From an uncultured Acidobacteriaceae bacterium (GTDB taxonomy: Bacteria; Acidobacteriota; Terriglobia; Terriglobales; Acidobacteriaceae), in NCBI GenBank assembly GCA_903828675.1, contig CAIKND010000237.1, positions 18,871 through 82,870 on the forward strand: a DNA stretch of 64,000 nucleotides. The letters are read 5' to 3'. Each line of letters begins with the position of its first letter. Within the stretch, counting starts at the first letter, position 1. The position numbers were made by a program, and so were the translations under genes. Of this stretch, positions 34,866 to 43,855 are shown piece by piece. The notes below the pieces were generated by a model. That model saw nothing but the letters and a program-made list of their open reading frames with translations, made no database searches and was not told where the DNA came from.

Positions 34866-35618
34866 CTAGCGGAAGCGCTTCGATGGCTCGTCAGAGAAAA
34901 TCTGACCGTCGCGGATATGAACCACTCGATGCGCGTATTCGGCGATGTCGGGCTCGTGCGTCACCAGAACGATGGTGTTGCCGCCCGCATGAAGTGTGTC
35001 GAACAGCGCCATGATCTCGGTGCCGGTCTTCGAGTCGAGATTGCCGGTAGGCTCGTCGGCCAGGATGATGGATGGGTGGTTGACCAGAGCGCGGGCGACG
35101 GCTACGCGCTGACGCTGTCCGCCGGAGAGTTCGTTCGGCTTGTGATACATGCGCGACTCGAGGCCCACATCGGTCAGGGCTTCCTTGGCGCGTGCCAGCC
35201 GCGCGGCGGCGGGGGTGCCATTGTAAATAAGCGGCAGCTCGACGTTATGCAATGAAGTGGCCCGGGCCAGCAGGTTGAACGTCTGAAAGACGAATCCAAT
35301 TTCCTTGTTGCGGATGCGCGCCAACTGGTCGTCGTCCAGCTCGCTGACGAGCTGGCCGTTGAGCCAATAGCGACCTTTGGATGGCGTATCCAGGCAGCCG
35401 ATCAGATTCATCAGCGTTGACTTGCCGGAGCCTGAGGGGCCCATGATCGCGACGTATTCATTGTGCTTGATGCGCAGGTTGACGCCGCGCAGGGCCTGCA
35501 CCTGCTGCTCAGAGCCCATGTCGTACGTCCGCCACAGGTCCTCAACGACAATGACGTCGCTCGATGGTGGAGCCACGGGTTGCGCCAGGTCTTCGGTGAT
35601 AGTCCCCATCATTGCCAT
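34866..35618 (-). CDS. ABC transporter ATP-binding protein (MacB/LolD type)
   Basis: A 250-residue ATPase subunit. Walker A GPSGSGKS at 60-67, Q-loop FVFQTFNLL, signature LSGGQRQRVAVARAL, Walker B ILADEPTGNLD and switch His in LVTHEPDIAEYAHR. The GNLD after Walker B and overall length place it among MacB/LolD/FtsE-like ATPases, which drive mechanotransmission through MacB-type permeases. It follows an HlyD/MacA-type adaptor gene by 56 bases. No FtsX/MacB-like permease lies in the unit or nearby, so the membrane partner must be encoded elsewhere. AGGATGAG precedes ATG 35618. Confidence 0.93.
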   Translation of the reverse strand: MAMMGTITEDLAQPVAPPSSDVIVVEDLWRTYDMGSEQQVQALRGVNLRIKHNEYVAIMGPSGSGKSTLMNLIGCLDTPSKGRYWLNGQLVSELDDDQLARIRNKEIGFVFQTFNLLARATSLHNVELPLIYNGTPAAARLARAKEALTDVGLESRMYHKPNELSGGQRQRVAVARALVNHPSIILADEPTGNLDSKTGTEIMALFDTLHAGGNTIVLVTHEPDIAEYAHRVVHIRDGQIFSDEPSKRFR

Positions 35619-35674
35619 CCGAATCTCATCCTTTGTGTGGAGGTTTGTCTCTGCGTCTGGATCGGACCCTGCAG

Positions 35675-37054
35675 TTAAGAGGATCCGCCCGATGGGAGCA
35701 CGATCTTGACGGTGTCGCGCTTGAGCAGCGACCCGCCTTTGAGCGCACGCAGAATTTTGTAGGGGCCGGTTACGATTTCCGCGCCCTCGTTGAGGCCGGA
35801 AAGCACCTCTATATCCGTCGCGCCTGTGATGCCGGTGGTGACCGGAACAAACTTGGACCGCAACCTGCCTTTGGAGTCGGGGTCGACGACGAAGACGCCC
35901 TGGATCAGGTTCGGCTTGGCCGCCGGAGACTGCGATGCCGCCTGCACATCGCCCTTGCCCTTCACGTTGTCCGTTGCCGGGTCGTGCATGGTCAGGGCCT
36001 GAATAGGCAGCGAGAGCACATTCGGCTTGTGGGCGGTGGTGATTTTGGCGGTGCTGGAAAGTCCTGGGCGAAGATCGTTCGAGGTCGTGTCGAGAGTGAC
36101 CACAACCTTGAAGTCCTTGGCCTCTTCAGTGCCGGTTGTCGACTGCGAAGTGGCGATGCCCGTGGAGCGTAGCAGCGCCTGATCGCCGACCAGGGTTACA
36201 TGTCCCTTGAAAGTCTTGCCCGGCAGGGCATCGACGGAGATTTCAGCCGGCTGGCCAATCTGGATGTTGACGATGTCGGTCTCATCCACCTTGACCTCGG
36301 CGGTGACCACACTCATGTCGGCAAGCGTCATCAGCGTGGAGCCCTCTGCGTTCTGGATGCCGACAACCACCGTTTCACCTTCGCGCAGCGGCATATTGGT
36401 GACAATGCCGTCAAAGGGCGCGGTGGCGATGGTCTTGTTCAGCAGGTCGCGGTTGGCGCGCAGGGTAGCCACCGCGGTCTGCAGGTGTCCCCGTTGCGAC
36501 TCGGTCTGCGCCTTGGCCTGGTTCAGCTGCGCCATGGCCTGCGAAACTGAAGCCATGTCGGTGTCGTAGGCGGCCTTCTTCGCATCGAATTCCGCTTTGG
36601 CTACGATGCCTGCCTGGAAGAGGCTCTGTGCGCGCTCCCAATCCAGCTTCTTTTGTTCAAGGTCGGCTTTGGCGTGCTCCAGGTTGGCTTCGGCGGTCTT
36701 CTCCGCTGCCAGATAGGAGGAAATATCGGTCTTGGCCGCGGCGATAGCGGATTCCTGGCCTGCGACGGTCGCTTCCTGCTGCACACTTTCAATTGTGGCT
36801 ACGGTCTGGCCCTTCTTCACCAGATCACCTTCCTTCACAAAGAAGTGGGTGATGCGGCCAAACGAGGTGGCGCCCACGTTGACATAGGTCTTGGGCTTGA
36901 TCTGTCCGGTGCCGCTGACGACCGTTGCCAGGTCTTGGCGCACGATCTTCGCGGTCAGAACCTTGGTGTAGCCTGACTGCTGTTTGATAACCATGAAGGC
37001 AACCAGCCCTCCGGCGACCAGTACGGCGAGAACAATTAGCAAAATTTTCTTCAT
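35675..37054 (-). CDS. HlyD/MacA-type periplasmic adaptor
   Basis: A 459-residue membrane-fusion protein. An N-terminal anchor (MKKILLIVLAVLVAGGLVAF) leads to a lipoyl/barrel-sandwich segment (GTGQIKPKTYVNVGATSFGR, VKKGQTVATIES). A long Ala/Glu/Lys-rich coiled coil spans about 95-205, then the second lipoyl half (ATAPFDGIVTNMPLREGETV) and beta-barrel domains (TAEVKVDETDIVNIQIGQPA). It would bridge an inner-membrane ABC exporter to an outer-membrane channel. A TTG at 37072 with AGAGGG upstream is a possible earlier start; I chose ATG 37054 where the membrane anchor begins. It forms a unit with the ATPase gene, and shares its upstream region with the divergent GWxTD gene. Confidence 0.9.
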   Translation of the reverse strand: MKKILLIVLAVLVAGGLVAFMVIKQQSGYTKVLTAKIVRQDLATVVSGTGQIKPKTYVNVGATSFGRITHFFVKEGDLVKKGQTVATIESVQQEATVAGQESAIAAAKTDISSYLAAEKTAEANLEHAKADLEQKKLDWERAQSLFQAGIVAKAEFDAKKAAYDTDMASVSQAMAQLNQAKAQTESQRGHLQTAVATLRANRDLLNKTIATAPFDGIVTNMPLREGETVVVGIQNAEGSTLMTLADMSVVTAEVKVDETDIVNIQIGQPAEISVDALPGKTFKGHVTLVGDQALLRSTGIATSQSTTGTEEAKDFKVVVTLDTTSNDLRPGLSSTAKITTAHKPNVLSLPIQALTMHDPATDNVKGKGDVQAASQSPAAKPNLIQGVFVVDPDSKGRLRSKFVPVTTGITGATDIEVLSGLNEGAEIVTGPYKILRALKGGSLLKRDTVKIVLPSGGSS

Positions 37055-37304
37055 GTACTGTGCGTGCTCCAAATCCCTCTCAGTTCAGTGTACGCAATCT
37101 CCCCGCGTACAGTTCCCAAGAGCGGTCAAACCGGCCCCTTACTGCTGGATCACAGGACATTCAGAGTGAAAACGTCCCGGACAAATCCCCAGAAACAGGG
37201 CGGTTATTAATTGGACGGCCGATTGGCTCCCTGGGTTTCGCCAAGTCCGTCCTATCGGCAATTCTACCTGCTTCCAGCTGCATTTTCGGTTACCTTGTGG
37301 GCGG

Positions 37305-37316
37305 TTGGACGTCCAA
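37305..37316. promoter_or_regulatory. palindromic operator candidate
   Basis: TTGGACGTCCAA is a perfect 12-base palindrome located 26 bases upstream of the -35 box of the putative promoter for the GWxTD gene. A related half-site ATTGGACGG occurs near 37208. Confidence 0.3.
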
Positions 37317-37341
37317 TCGTCATCCGACTGCGCAAGGAATG

Positions 37342-37370
37342 TTGCCCAGCCCTACCGGGACCCGTAAAAT
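37342..37370 (+). promoter_or_regulatory. sigma70-like promoter for the GWxTD gene
   Basis: TTGCCC (37342-37347) and TAAAAT (37365-37370) are exactly 17 bases apart, 28 bases before the ATG at 37398. Spacing and -10 box are good; the -35 matches TTGACA at four of six positions. Confidence 0.5.
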
Positions 37371-37397
37371 AAGGGTTCGCAGGAGTTTTCAAGGCAA

Positions 37398-39155
37398 ATG
37401 ATGCTCAACGGTCGTAATTTACTTTTCGGCGTACTTGGTTGCGGCTTGGTTTTTATCCCCGCGACAGGTCTTTTCTTCCAGCAGGCAGCCGCCCAGCCGG
37501 CCCCGGCCCAGGCACAAGGCCAACCACAGACCGCACCGGCTACCGGCCAGGATCAGGAAATTGACCCTCGCAAGCGCCAGCGGTCCGATAAAGAACGCTA
37601 TGTCACGCAAAAGGCCCTCCGCCAGGAGTTGAAGGGGACTTACAAAACCTGGCTCAACCAGGAAGTGCCCTACATCATCTCCGACGAGGAGCGCCGCGCT
37701 TTCACCAGCCTCAGTAACGATGAGGAGCGCGACTCCTTTATCGAAAACTTCTGGCTGCGGCGCAACCCGAGTCCGGATTCGCCCGAAAATCAGTATCGCG
37801 AGGAGCACTACCGGCGCATCGCTTACGCCAACGAGCACTTTGCCGCCGGCAAGCCCGGCTGGAAGACCGATCGCGGACGCATTTATATCGCATGGGGTCC
37901 TGCCGATTCCATCGAGTCCCACCCCTCGGGCGGAAGCTACGACCGTACCCCAGAAGAAGGAGGCGGCTCCACCACCACTTTCCCATTCGAGACATGGCAC
38001 TACCGCTATCTCGAGGGTGTCGGAGAGAACGTCGACCTTGAATTTGTGGATAACTGCCAGTGCGGCGACTACCACTACACGCTGGATCGAAGCGAGAAGG
38101 ACGCGCTGCTCAACGTTCCCGGCGCCGGCTTGACCACTTATGAGGAGATGAACCACAAGGACAAGACTGATCGCTTCAAGGGCAACGGTCTTGAAAACAT
38201 AGGCGGCGGTCCTATGGGCGACTACCAGTCGGGCAAAGTCTTCGACCGCATCGAGCTGGGCGCCAAGCTTTTTGCCCCCCCGCCCGTCAAGTTCAAGGAT
38301 CTTGAGGCCTTTGTTTCCGAGCACAAACTCCTCACCGGGCCGGTGTTCCCGTTCGACGTGCGCACCGACTTCATCCGCGTGACGGAGAGCATGGATACCG
38401 TCCCCATCACCATTCAGATCAGAAATCGTGACATCACCTTCGTGACCAAGGAAGGCGTGTCCAAGGGCGTGGTCAACATCCTTGGCAAGGTGACCACTCT
38501 CACCCACAAGACCGTGCAGACGTTTGAGGATACGGTCGAAGTGAATCAGCCGGCCGAGTTGCTCGAGAAGACCCTTGACCGTCAGTCGGTCTACTGGAAG
38601 GCCCTGCCGCTTATGCCCGGCCTCTACCGTCTAGATATCGCCATCAAGGACGTAAACAACCCCGATCACGTGGGAATTTTTGGCAGAGGCATTGACGTGC
38701 CGACCTACCACGATGAAAAACTAGGCGCCTCGTCGCTGATCCTGGCCGACCAGATGAACGTGGTTTCCTCTCGCGAAATTGGCAGCGGCAACTTCATCAT
38801 CGGCAACACTTACATTCGGCCGCGCGTGAGCGCCAATTCGACTACGCCGGTCAAATTCAAGCGTACCCAGGATCTCAGCTTCTGGATGCAGGTTTACAAT
38901 CTGGGTATCGACGAAGCCACCAAGAGCAACCAGGCTACGGTCACTTACCAGATTACCGATACCGCTTCCGGGTCAATTATTCTGGAAAAGCAACTTGAGT
39001 CGAAGGAGCTTGGAGCGCACAGCGATCAGTTGACTGTGGAGAAAACGCTTGACCTCGCAGGCATCCAGCCAGGTAAATATAAGGTGACCGTGAAAATAAA
39101 CGACTCAATTTCAAAACAAGAGATTGCGCAAACGGTACCTTTTGTCGTCGAATAG
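37398..39155 (+). CDS. exported GWxTD-domain protein
   Basis: A 585-residue protein with a signal peptide (about 1-32, ends QQAAAQ). The GWxTD domain spans about 80-190: LNQEVPYIISDEERRAF, the ENFWLRRNPSPDSPEN segment, IAYANEHFAAGKPGWKTDRG and IYIAWGPADSIESHPSGG. This family is restricted mostly to Acidobacteria, Bacteroidetes and relatives and has no assigned biochemical role. The middle and C-terminal parts contain beta-rich repeats (DLSFWMQVYNLGIDEAT, LAGIQPGKYKVTVKIND), suggesting periplasmic Ig-like modules. It starts next to a well-spaced promoter and precedes the regulatory-domain gene by 105 bases; the two are probably cotranscribed. Confidence 0.88.
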   Translation: MMLNGRNLLFGVLGCGLVFIPATGLFFQQAAAQPAPAQAQGQPQTAPATGQDQEIDPRKRQRSDKERYVTQKALRQELKGTYKTWLNQEVPYIISDEERRAFTSLSNDEERDSFIENFWLRRNPSPDSPENQYREEHYRRIAYANEHFAAGKPGWKTDRGRIYIAWGPADSIESHPSGGSYDRTPEEGGGSTTTFPFETWHYRYLEGVGENVDLEFVDNCQCGDYHYTLDRSEKDALLNVPGAGLTTYEEMNHKDKTDRFKGNGLENIGGGPMGDYQSGKVFDRIELGAKLFAPPPVKFKDLEAFVSEHKLLTGPVFPFDVRTDFIRVTESMDTVPITIQIRNRDITFVTKEGVSKGVVNILGKVTTLTHKTVQTFEDTVEVNQPAELLEKTLDRQSVYWKALPLMPGLYRLDIAIKDVNNPDHVGIFGRGIDVPTYHDEKLGASSLILADQMNVVSSREIGSGNFIIGNTYIRPRVSANSTTPVKFKRTQDLSFWMQVYNLGIDEATKSNQATVTYQITDTASGSIILEKQLESKELGAHSDQLTVEKTLDLAGIQPGKYKVTVKINDSISKQEIAQTVPFVVE

Positions 39156-39260
39156 GAATATCCCCGCGCAGTTCATATCCGAACCTGAGATTCGGAAGGC
39201 TGCGCGGGTTCAAATTGCGCTAATATTGCCAGGGACGACGCCAGGTCACATACAACAGTG

Positions 39261-40955
39261 ATGAAGCGCAGAGCCCATTTCGCCGGATTTGCAATGATGA
39301 TCGCTCTGGGAGCTGTCTCCGTATGCGGAGCTGCCCCCACATCGGTCTCTGGAGTGGTGCGCGACTCCTCCGGTGCGCCGCAGATCGGCGCGGAAGTGCA
39401 GTTGCTTCGCCCTGACCTCTCCGTCATTACCAGCGTCTATACAAATGGCAAGGGCCGTTTTGTCATCTCTTCGATGCTCCCCGGCCGTTATGCGCTCAAG
39501 GCGATGGGCGCATCTTATCTGCCTTCCCTGAGGGAAAACGTCCGCGCGCGGGCCGGTACGGTCGTGAACCTCACGCTCAACTCCCTTTACGAGGTGATGC
39601 AGTGGCTTCCTGCCCAGCCGCGCGCCGTCAACGTACAAAAAGATGACTGGGCCTGGACGCTGCGTTCGGCCGCCAATCGCCCACTATTGCGTTGGTTGGA
39701 AGACGGCCCCCTGGTAGTTGTCTCGGACGGTTCCGGCGCGGCGCCAAAGCTCAAAGCGCGGCTCATGGCCACAGGCCAGGACGGTACTTTTGGCGAGAGC
39801 GGAGAGCGCTTCTCAGCCTCGGTTGAAGATACGCCCTCCAACAGCCGCGAACTGCTGGCTCGCGTGGATTTTGCACCCAATACCGACGCCGGCATGGAAT
39901 CCATGCTGGGCTTCCGCCAGGATCTGGGATTTGCCGGTTCGGTGCAATCGGTGGCGGCAGTTGCTATTCACCCCGAAGTGGATGGCCCTGATGGCCCCGG
40001 CATGAGCGAAGCCGCAATCCGCACATCGGAAACCATGCGCATGGGCGATGAGTTCGAGGCGGAGGTGGGCTCCACGCAAGTGCTGGCACGCCTCGCTGAG
40101 CAATCTTCGGATATCGTGGCCGCGGCCCTGCCCTTTGCCACGGTCAACTGGCGTGGCGGCAATTCGACCGTCGGCTATCGGATGGCGACTTTCAAGCCCA
40201 GTTCACGGCGTAGTGATGAGTCTCAACCCTCGACCTGGCTTCCGGTCTTCTCCGTGCGTAACGGCAAGTTGGCCTTGGATCACGGCCTGCACCAGGAATT
40301 TGGCTGGGAACGGCGCACCGATGTCTCTGACATGAGCGTGCAGGTATACTCTGACAACTTCCAGAATCCGGCCATTGAAGCCATGGGGCACTTTGCATCT
40401 GGCAATTCCGGCAGACCTGTTGTCACCGAGGCGCTCTTTGACCGCGGCAGCAACCTGCTGCGCACCGCCGGACCCAATTTCTCGACCACCGGAATGCAGG
40501 CCACCATTGAACGCCGTCTGCATGGTGGCAATTATGTCCGGGTGAGCTACGCCAACGGCAACGCGCTGGTGATGTCCGCCCAGCAGGGGCCGGTTGATTT
40601 GACTGACATCCTTGCAGCCGTTCATCCCCGCCGCGCCCAGACCTACTCGATTTCACTGTCCGGCACCCTGGACGGCACTGGAACCCGCTGGCGCGCCAGT
40701 TACCGCTGGCAACCCGACGACACCGTCACAGAGGTTGCGCCGTATGCGCTGGACGCAGCTGCGCCTTACCTCAATATGCACCTGCGGCAGCCCATCCACA
40801 TGGGCCGCGAGGGCTCGATGGGCATTGAGGCGCTGCTGGATGTTCAGAACATGCTTGCCGAGGGGTACCGTCCCTACCTTCTAAGCGACGGCTCGCTCCT
40901 GGTCTTCGCCCAGGATCAGCGCGGCTTCCGCGGCGGCCTCGCCTTTACCTTTTAA
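39261..40955 (+). CDS. exported protein with carboxypeptidase-regulatory domain
   Basis: A 564-residue protein with a signal peptide (about 1-25, AMMIALGAVSVCGAA). Residues about 28-100 form a carboxypeptidase-regulatory-like fold (SVSGVVRDSSGAPQIGAEVQ, GRFVISSMLPGRYALKAMG). The rest has alternating hydrophobic pattern and ends in QRGFRGGLAFTF, with a terminal Phe as in outer-membrane barrels. It may be a small barrel or barrel-associated protein that uses the regulatory domain like TonB receptors do, but lacks a clear plug. GTG 39258 directly precedes the chosen ATG 39261. It probably belongs to the same transcript as the GWxTD gene. Function unknown. Confidence 0.75.
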   Translation: MKRRAHFAGFAMMIALGAVSVCGAAPTSVSGVVRDSSGAPQIGAEVQLLRPDLSVITSVYTNGKGRFVISSMLPGRYALKAMGASYLPSLRENVRARAGTVVNLTLNSLYEVMQWLPAQPRAVNVQKDDWAWTLRSAANRPLLRWLEDGPLVVVSDGSGAAPKLKARLMATGQDGTFGESGERFSASVEDTPSNSRELLARVDFAPNTDAGMESMLGFRQDLGFAGSVQSVAAVAIHPEVDGPDGPGMSEAAIRTSETMRMGDEFEAEVGSTQVLARLAEQSSDIVAAALPFATVNWRGGNSTVGYRMATFKPSSRRSDESQPSTWLPVFSVRNGKLALDHGLHQEFGWERRTDVSDMSVQVYSDNFQNPAIEAMGHFASGNSGRPVVTEALFDRGSNLLRTAGPNFSTTGMQATIERRLHGGNYVRVSYANGNALVMSAQQGPVDLTDILAAVHPRRAQTYSISLSGTLDGTGTRWRASYRWQPDDTVTEVAPYALDAAAPYLNMHLRQPIHMGREGSMGIEALLDVQNMLAEGYRPYLLSDGSLLVFAQDQRGFRGGLAFTF

Positions 40956-41144
40956 ACCCAAAAACTCCCCCTCTTCTCAACACACCCAAATCACCAGCCG
41001 CTTTAGCTTGGTCGGCACATCGTTCATGCCGGATCGCTGGACGCCTCTCTGGTCCATTCTTGCCCTCGAACACTCTGCCTCTGGGTCGGCGCGGCTTGCA
41101 AGAAGCCGGGTATACGACTAGATTTGCCCGTGGGTATTTCTTTC

Positions 41145-42743
41145 ATGCGCATACGTAATTTCCTTGCTGCTTCTCTTCTCGCCCTCACCGCGCTTCCACT
41201 GGCTTTGGCCGTCGAAGCCCCGCGACTGCAACAAAAAGACGGCCGCTACACGCTGCTCGTTGAAGGCCGCCCGTTCCTCATTCTCGGCGGACAGATTCAC
41301 AACTCCAGCGCCTGGCCAAGCGAGTTGCCGCAGGTATGGCAGGCCATGGCCGCCCTGCACGCCAACACCATGGCCGCGCCCGCCTATTGGGAGCAGATTG
41401 AGCCCCAGCCCGGCCACTTCGACTTCAGCAACGTGGATCTGCTGGTCGAGGGAGCCCGCGCGCACAATCTGCACATGGTTCTGCTGTGGTTCGGAACCTG
41501 GAAGAACGGCAACATGCAATATGCGCCGGAGTGGGTCAAGACCGACGCCAGGCGCTTCCCCCGCATGATCCGGCCTGACGGAGAACCTACCGACGTTCTC
41601 TCCGCCAACTCTCGCACCAATCTCGAAGCGGATAAGGCGGCCTTCACCGCTCTGATGCGGCACATGAAGCAGATCGACGGAGAGCAGCACACGGTTCTGC
41701 TGGTGCAGGTTGAAAACGAGTCCGGCGGCATTGGCAGCGTGAGGGACTTTTCTCCCGAGTCAAACCGCGAGTTTGCCGGGCAGGTTCCCGCCGACCTGTT
41801 GGCCGCGGTTCACGAGCAGCCCGGTACGTGGAGCCAGGTCTTTGCCTCCGAAGCTGACGAGATGTTCCAGGTCTACCAGCAGGCAAGGTACATCAACGAG
41901 ATCGCCGCGGCCGGCAAGGCGGAGTTCACCGTTCCCTATTACATCAATGTATGGCCCAGCCACTTCACGCAGGAGTTGCCGCAGCGCCAGGTCGCGATCG
42001 CAGGCATTCTCTACCCCAGCGGCGGCGCGGTGCAGAAGCTGGTCGGCCTTTGGCGCGCTCTTGCGCCCTCCATCGACATGATCGGCCCGGACATCTACAC
42101 CGACGACTCCGCCGCCTACCGCGAACTGATGCGCACCTATCATCGCCCCGACAATCCACTGTGGATCCCTGAGACCGGGCGCAGCGACAACTTCGCAAAG
42201 TTCTTCTTCTACGCCATTGGCGACGGCGCTATCGGATTCTCGCCCTTTGGCGTGGACAATTCAGGATGGAACAGCCTCGGAGACGACCCCTGGAAGGCGC
42301 ACGCCAGAAACTTCGCCCTCATCGAGCCCATGAGCCGCGAAATCGCCCAACTGGAGTTTGAAGGCAAGCTGAAGACCAGCGTGGAGGAGCCGGGACAGTC
42401 GCAGCAGGAACTGGATTTCGGCGCCTGGCAGGCCACAGTTTCCTATGGCTTCCCGCAACGCGACGGCGTCAAGCCCCCGGGTACCAAGGACGCCCACGCC
42501 GTGGCCCTGGTCGCACAACTTGGCCCGGACGAGTTTCTGGTCACTGGCCAGGACTCGAGCGTCAATTTTCATGTGCAGGGCAAACTGCCCGGGATGCGTT
42601 CGCAGATCCTCTCGGCACAGGAAGGCAGCTATGAGAACGGTGTCTGGAAGCCCGTCAGGCTGTGGAATGGCGATGAGGTAGACCGCGGATTGTGCTTCCA
42701 TCAGAAGCCCGTGGTGGTTCGCGTACGTATGGGAAGGTTCTAG
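41145..42743 (+). CDS. GH35 family beta-galactosidase-like glycoside hydrolase
   Basis: A 532-residue exported enzyme (signal peptide MRIRNFLAASLLALTALPLA). The TIM barrel shows GRPFLILGGQIHNSSAWP, ANTMAAPAYWEQIEPQPGHF and LHMVLLWFGTWKNG. Acid/base Glu192 lies in VQVENESGG, and the nucleophile is probably Glu343 in WIPETGRS. The C-terminal ~130 residues match the DUF5597 domain that accompanies this GH35 subgroup. These enzymes remove beta-galactosyl residues, for example from pectin side chains or arabinogalactan. The frame opens 21 bases earlier at 41124, but ATG 41145 begins the signal peptide. First gene of a carbohydrate locus running to 49.2 kb. Confidence 0.88.
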   Translation: MRIRNFLAASLLALTALPLALAVEAPRLQQKDGRYTLLVEGRPFLILGGQIHNSSAWPSELPQVWQAMAALHANTMAAPAYWEQIEPQPGHFDFSNVDLLVEGARAHNLHMVLLWFGTWKNGNMQYAPEWVKTDARRFPRMIRPDGEPTDVLSANSRTNLEADKAAFTALMRHMKQIDGEQHTVLLVQVENESGGIGSVRDFSPESNREFAGQVPADLLAAVHEQPGTWSQVFASEADEMFQVYQQARYINEIAAAGKAEFTVPYYINVWPSHFTQELPQRQVAIAGILYPSGGAVQKLVGLWRALAPSIDMIGPDIYTDDSAAYRELMRTYHRPDNPLWIPETGRSDNFAKFFFYAIGDGAIGFSPFGVDNSGWNSLGDDPWKAHARNFALIEPMSREIAQLEFEGKLKTSVEEPGQSQQELDFGAWQATVSYGFPQRDGVKPPGTKDAHAVALVAQLGPDEFLVTGQDSSVNFHVQGKLPGMRSQILSAQEGSYENGVWKPVRLWNGDEVDRGLCFHQKPVVVRVRMGRF

Positions 42744-42838
42744 GAGTCGGCTATCCGCCGGTCACTCCTGGCAGCCCATCCGGCGGCATCGAGTTACGCT
42801 CAAAGATGCTCCCGCGCCGGCTGCCGCAAAAAAGCTCC

Positions 42839-42880
42839 GTGCCACATCCTTTCCGCTTTTTCCTGCGGAAAGGGTGGGAC
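42839..42880. repeat. palindromic intergenic repeat, copy 1
   Basis: Begins GTGCCACATCC and ends GGGTGGGAC. The inner stem CCTTTCCGC (42848-42856) pairs with GCGGAAAGG (42865-42873) around TTTTTCCT. A second copy with the same flanks and a changed stem sits at 63688-63728. It lies between the GH35 and isomerase genes, before the latter's ribosome site. Confidence 0.75.
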
Positions 42881-42931
42881 GGCGAAACCCTCAACCAGTC
42901 CCGTTCAACGGGAACGGATCGGAGAAGCAAC

Positions 42932-43801
42932 ATGAGTATGTTTGAAATCAGCCGCCGCACTGCACTGAAAAGCGGACTTGCCGCAACCGCCTTGGCATCG
43001 TTCCCAGGGTTACTCATAAGCCAAGAGGCAGTCACACCCAGGAAGAAGCGGATCAAGCAGTCGGTCTGCCGCTGGTGCTATCAGAAGATCGCTCTCGACG
43101 ATTTATGCGCGTCCGCTGCGCAAATGGGCCTCACCGGCATAGACCTGCTTGAGCCGGCCGAGTATGCCGCTCCCCGCCGCCACGGACTCATCTGCACCAT
43201 GGGCTACGCCGGTGGTGGAGAGATTCCCGAAGCGCTTAACCGGCCCGAACATCATGCCGCCATCGAAGCGGCCTTCCGCACCAACATTCCCCTCGCGGCC
43301 AAGGCCGGCGTACCCAACGTCATTACTTTTTCGGGCAATCGCAAGGGCATGGCCGACGAAGAGGGCGCGCGCAACACGGTGGCTGGTCTCAATCGCGTAA
43401 AAAAGATCGCCGAAAATAATGGAGTCACCATCTGCCTTGAGTTACTCAACAGCAAGGTCAACCACCCGGACTATATGGCGGACCACACCGCCTGGGGCGC
43501 GCGCGTCATGCAGGAGGTAAATTCGCCCAACGTCAAGCTGCTCTACGACGTCTACCACATGCAGATTATGGAGGGCGACCTCATCGACACCATTCGCAAA
43601 AACATCGCGTGGATTGGGCACTTCCACACCGGCGGCGTGCCCGGACGGCACGAACTCGACAACACCCAGGAGGTACAATGGGACAGTGTCATGCGAGTCA
43701 TCGCGGAGTCCGGGTTCACAGGTTATGTGGCTCATGAATTTATTCCGCTGCGCGATCCCATGACCAGCCTGCGCGCGGCAGTCGACCTTTGCGACGTATA
43801 A
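42932..43801 (+). CDS. Tat-type hydroxypyruvate isomerase-like TIM barrel
   Basis: A 289-residue AP_endonuc_2-type TIM barrel closest to hydroxypyruvate isomerase (Hyi). The N-terminus has a twin-arginine-like leader (SRRTALKSGLAATALASFPG). Motifs: IKQSVCRWCYQKIALDDLC, VTICLELLNSKVNHPDYM, VKLLYDVYHMQIMEGDLIDT, GHFHTGGVPGRHELDNTQEV and GYVAHEFIPLRDP. The Glu/Asp/His/Glu metal set is in place (CLELLN, LLYDVYH, GHFHTGG, AHEF). An open frame reaches back to 42692 but crosses the palindromic repeat; ATG 42932 with GGAG 8 bases upstream is the real start. It lies 54 bases before the zinc dehydrogenase. Confidence 0.87.
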   Translation: MSMFEISRRTALKSGLAATALASFPGLLISQEAVTPRKKRIKQSVCRWCYQKIALDDLCASAAQMGLTGIDLLEPAEYAAPRRHGLICTMGYAGGGEIPEALNRPEHHAAIEAAFRTNIPLAAKAGVPNVITFSGNRKGMADEEGARNTVAGLNRVKKIAENNGVTICLELLNSKVNHPDYMADHTAWGARVMQEVNSPNVKLLYDVYHMQIMEGDLIDTIRKNIAWIGHFHTGGVPGRHELDNTQEVQWDSVMRVIAESGFTGYVAHEFIPLRDPMTSLRAAVDLCDV

Positions 43802-43855
43802 CTCGCTTGCTTCAGCCCTATCGCCAAACTTACTAAGTTGAGAGGAAGATAAGTT

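Larger units (their letters stand above)
37055..37397. other. divergent promoter region
   Basis: No gene. These 343 bases separate the adaptor and GWxTD genes and hold the palindrome at 37305-37316 and a sigma70-like promoter at 37342-37370 directed to the right. Confidence 0.55.

Noticed and set aside
37419..38507. 362-codon minus-strand open frame
   Set aside because: Antisense shadow of the GWxTD gene.
42692..42931. N-terminal extension of the Hyi-like isomerase frame
   Set aside because: Overlaps the end of GH35 and crosses the palindromic repeat; the Tat leader begins at 42932.
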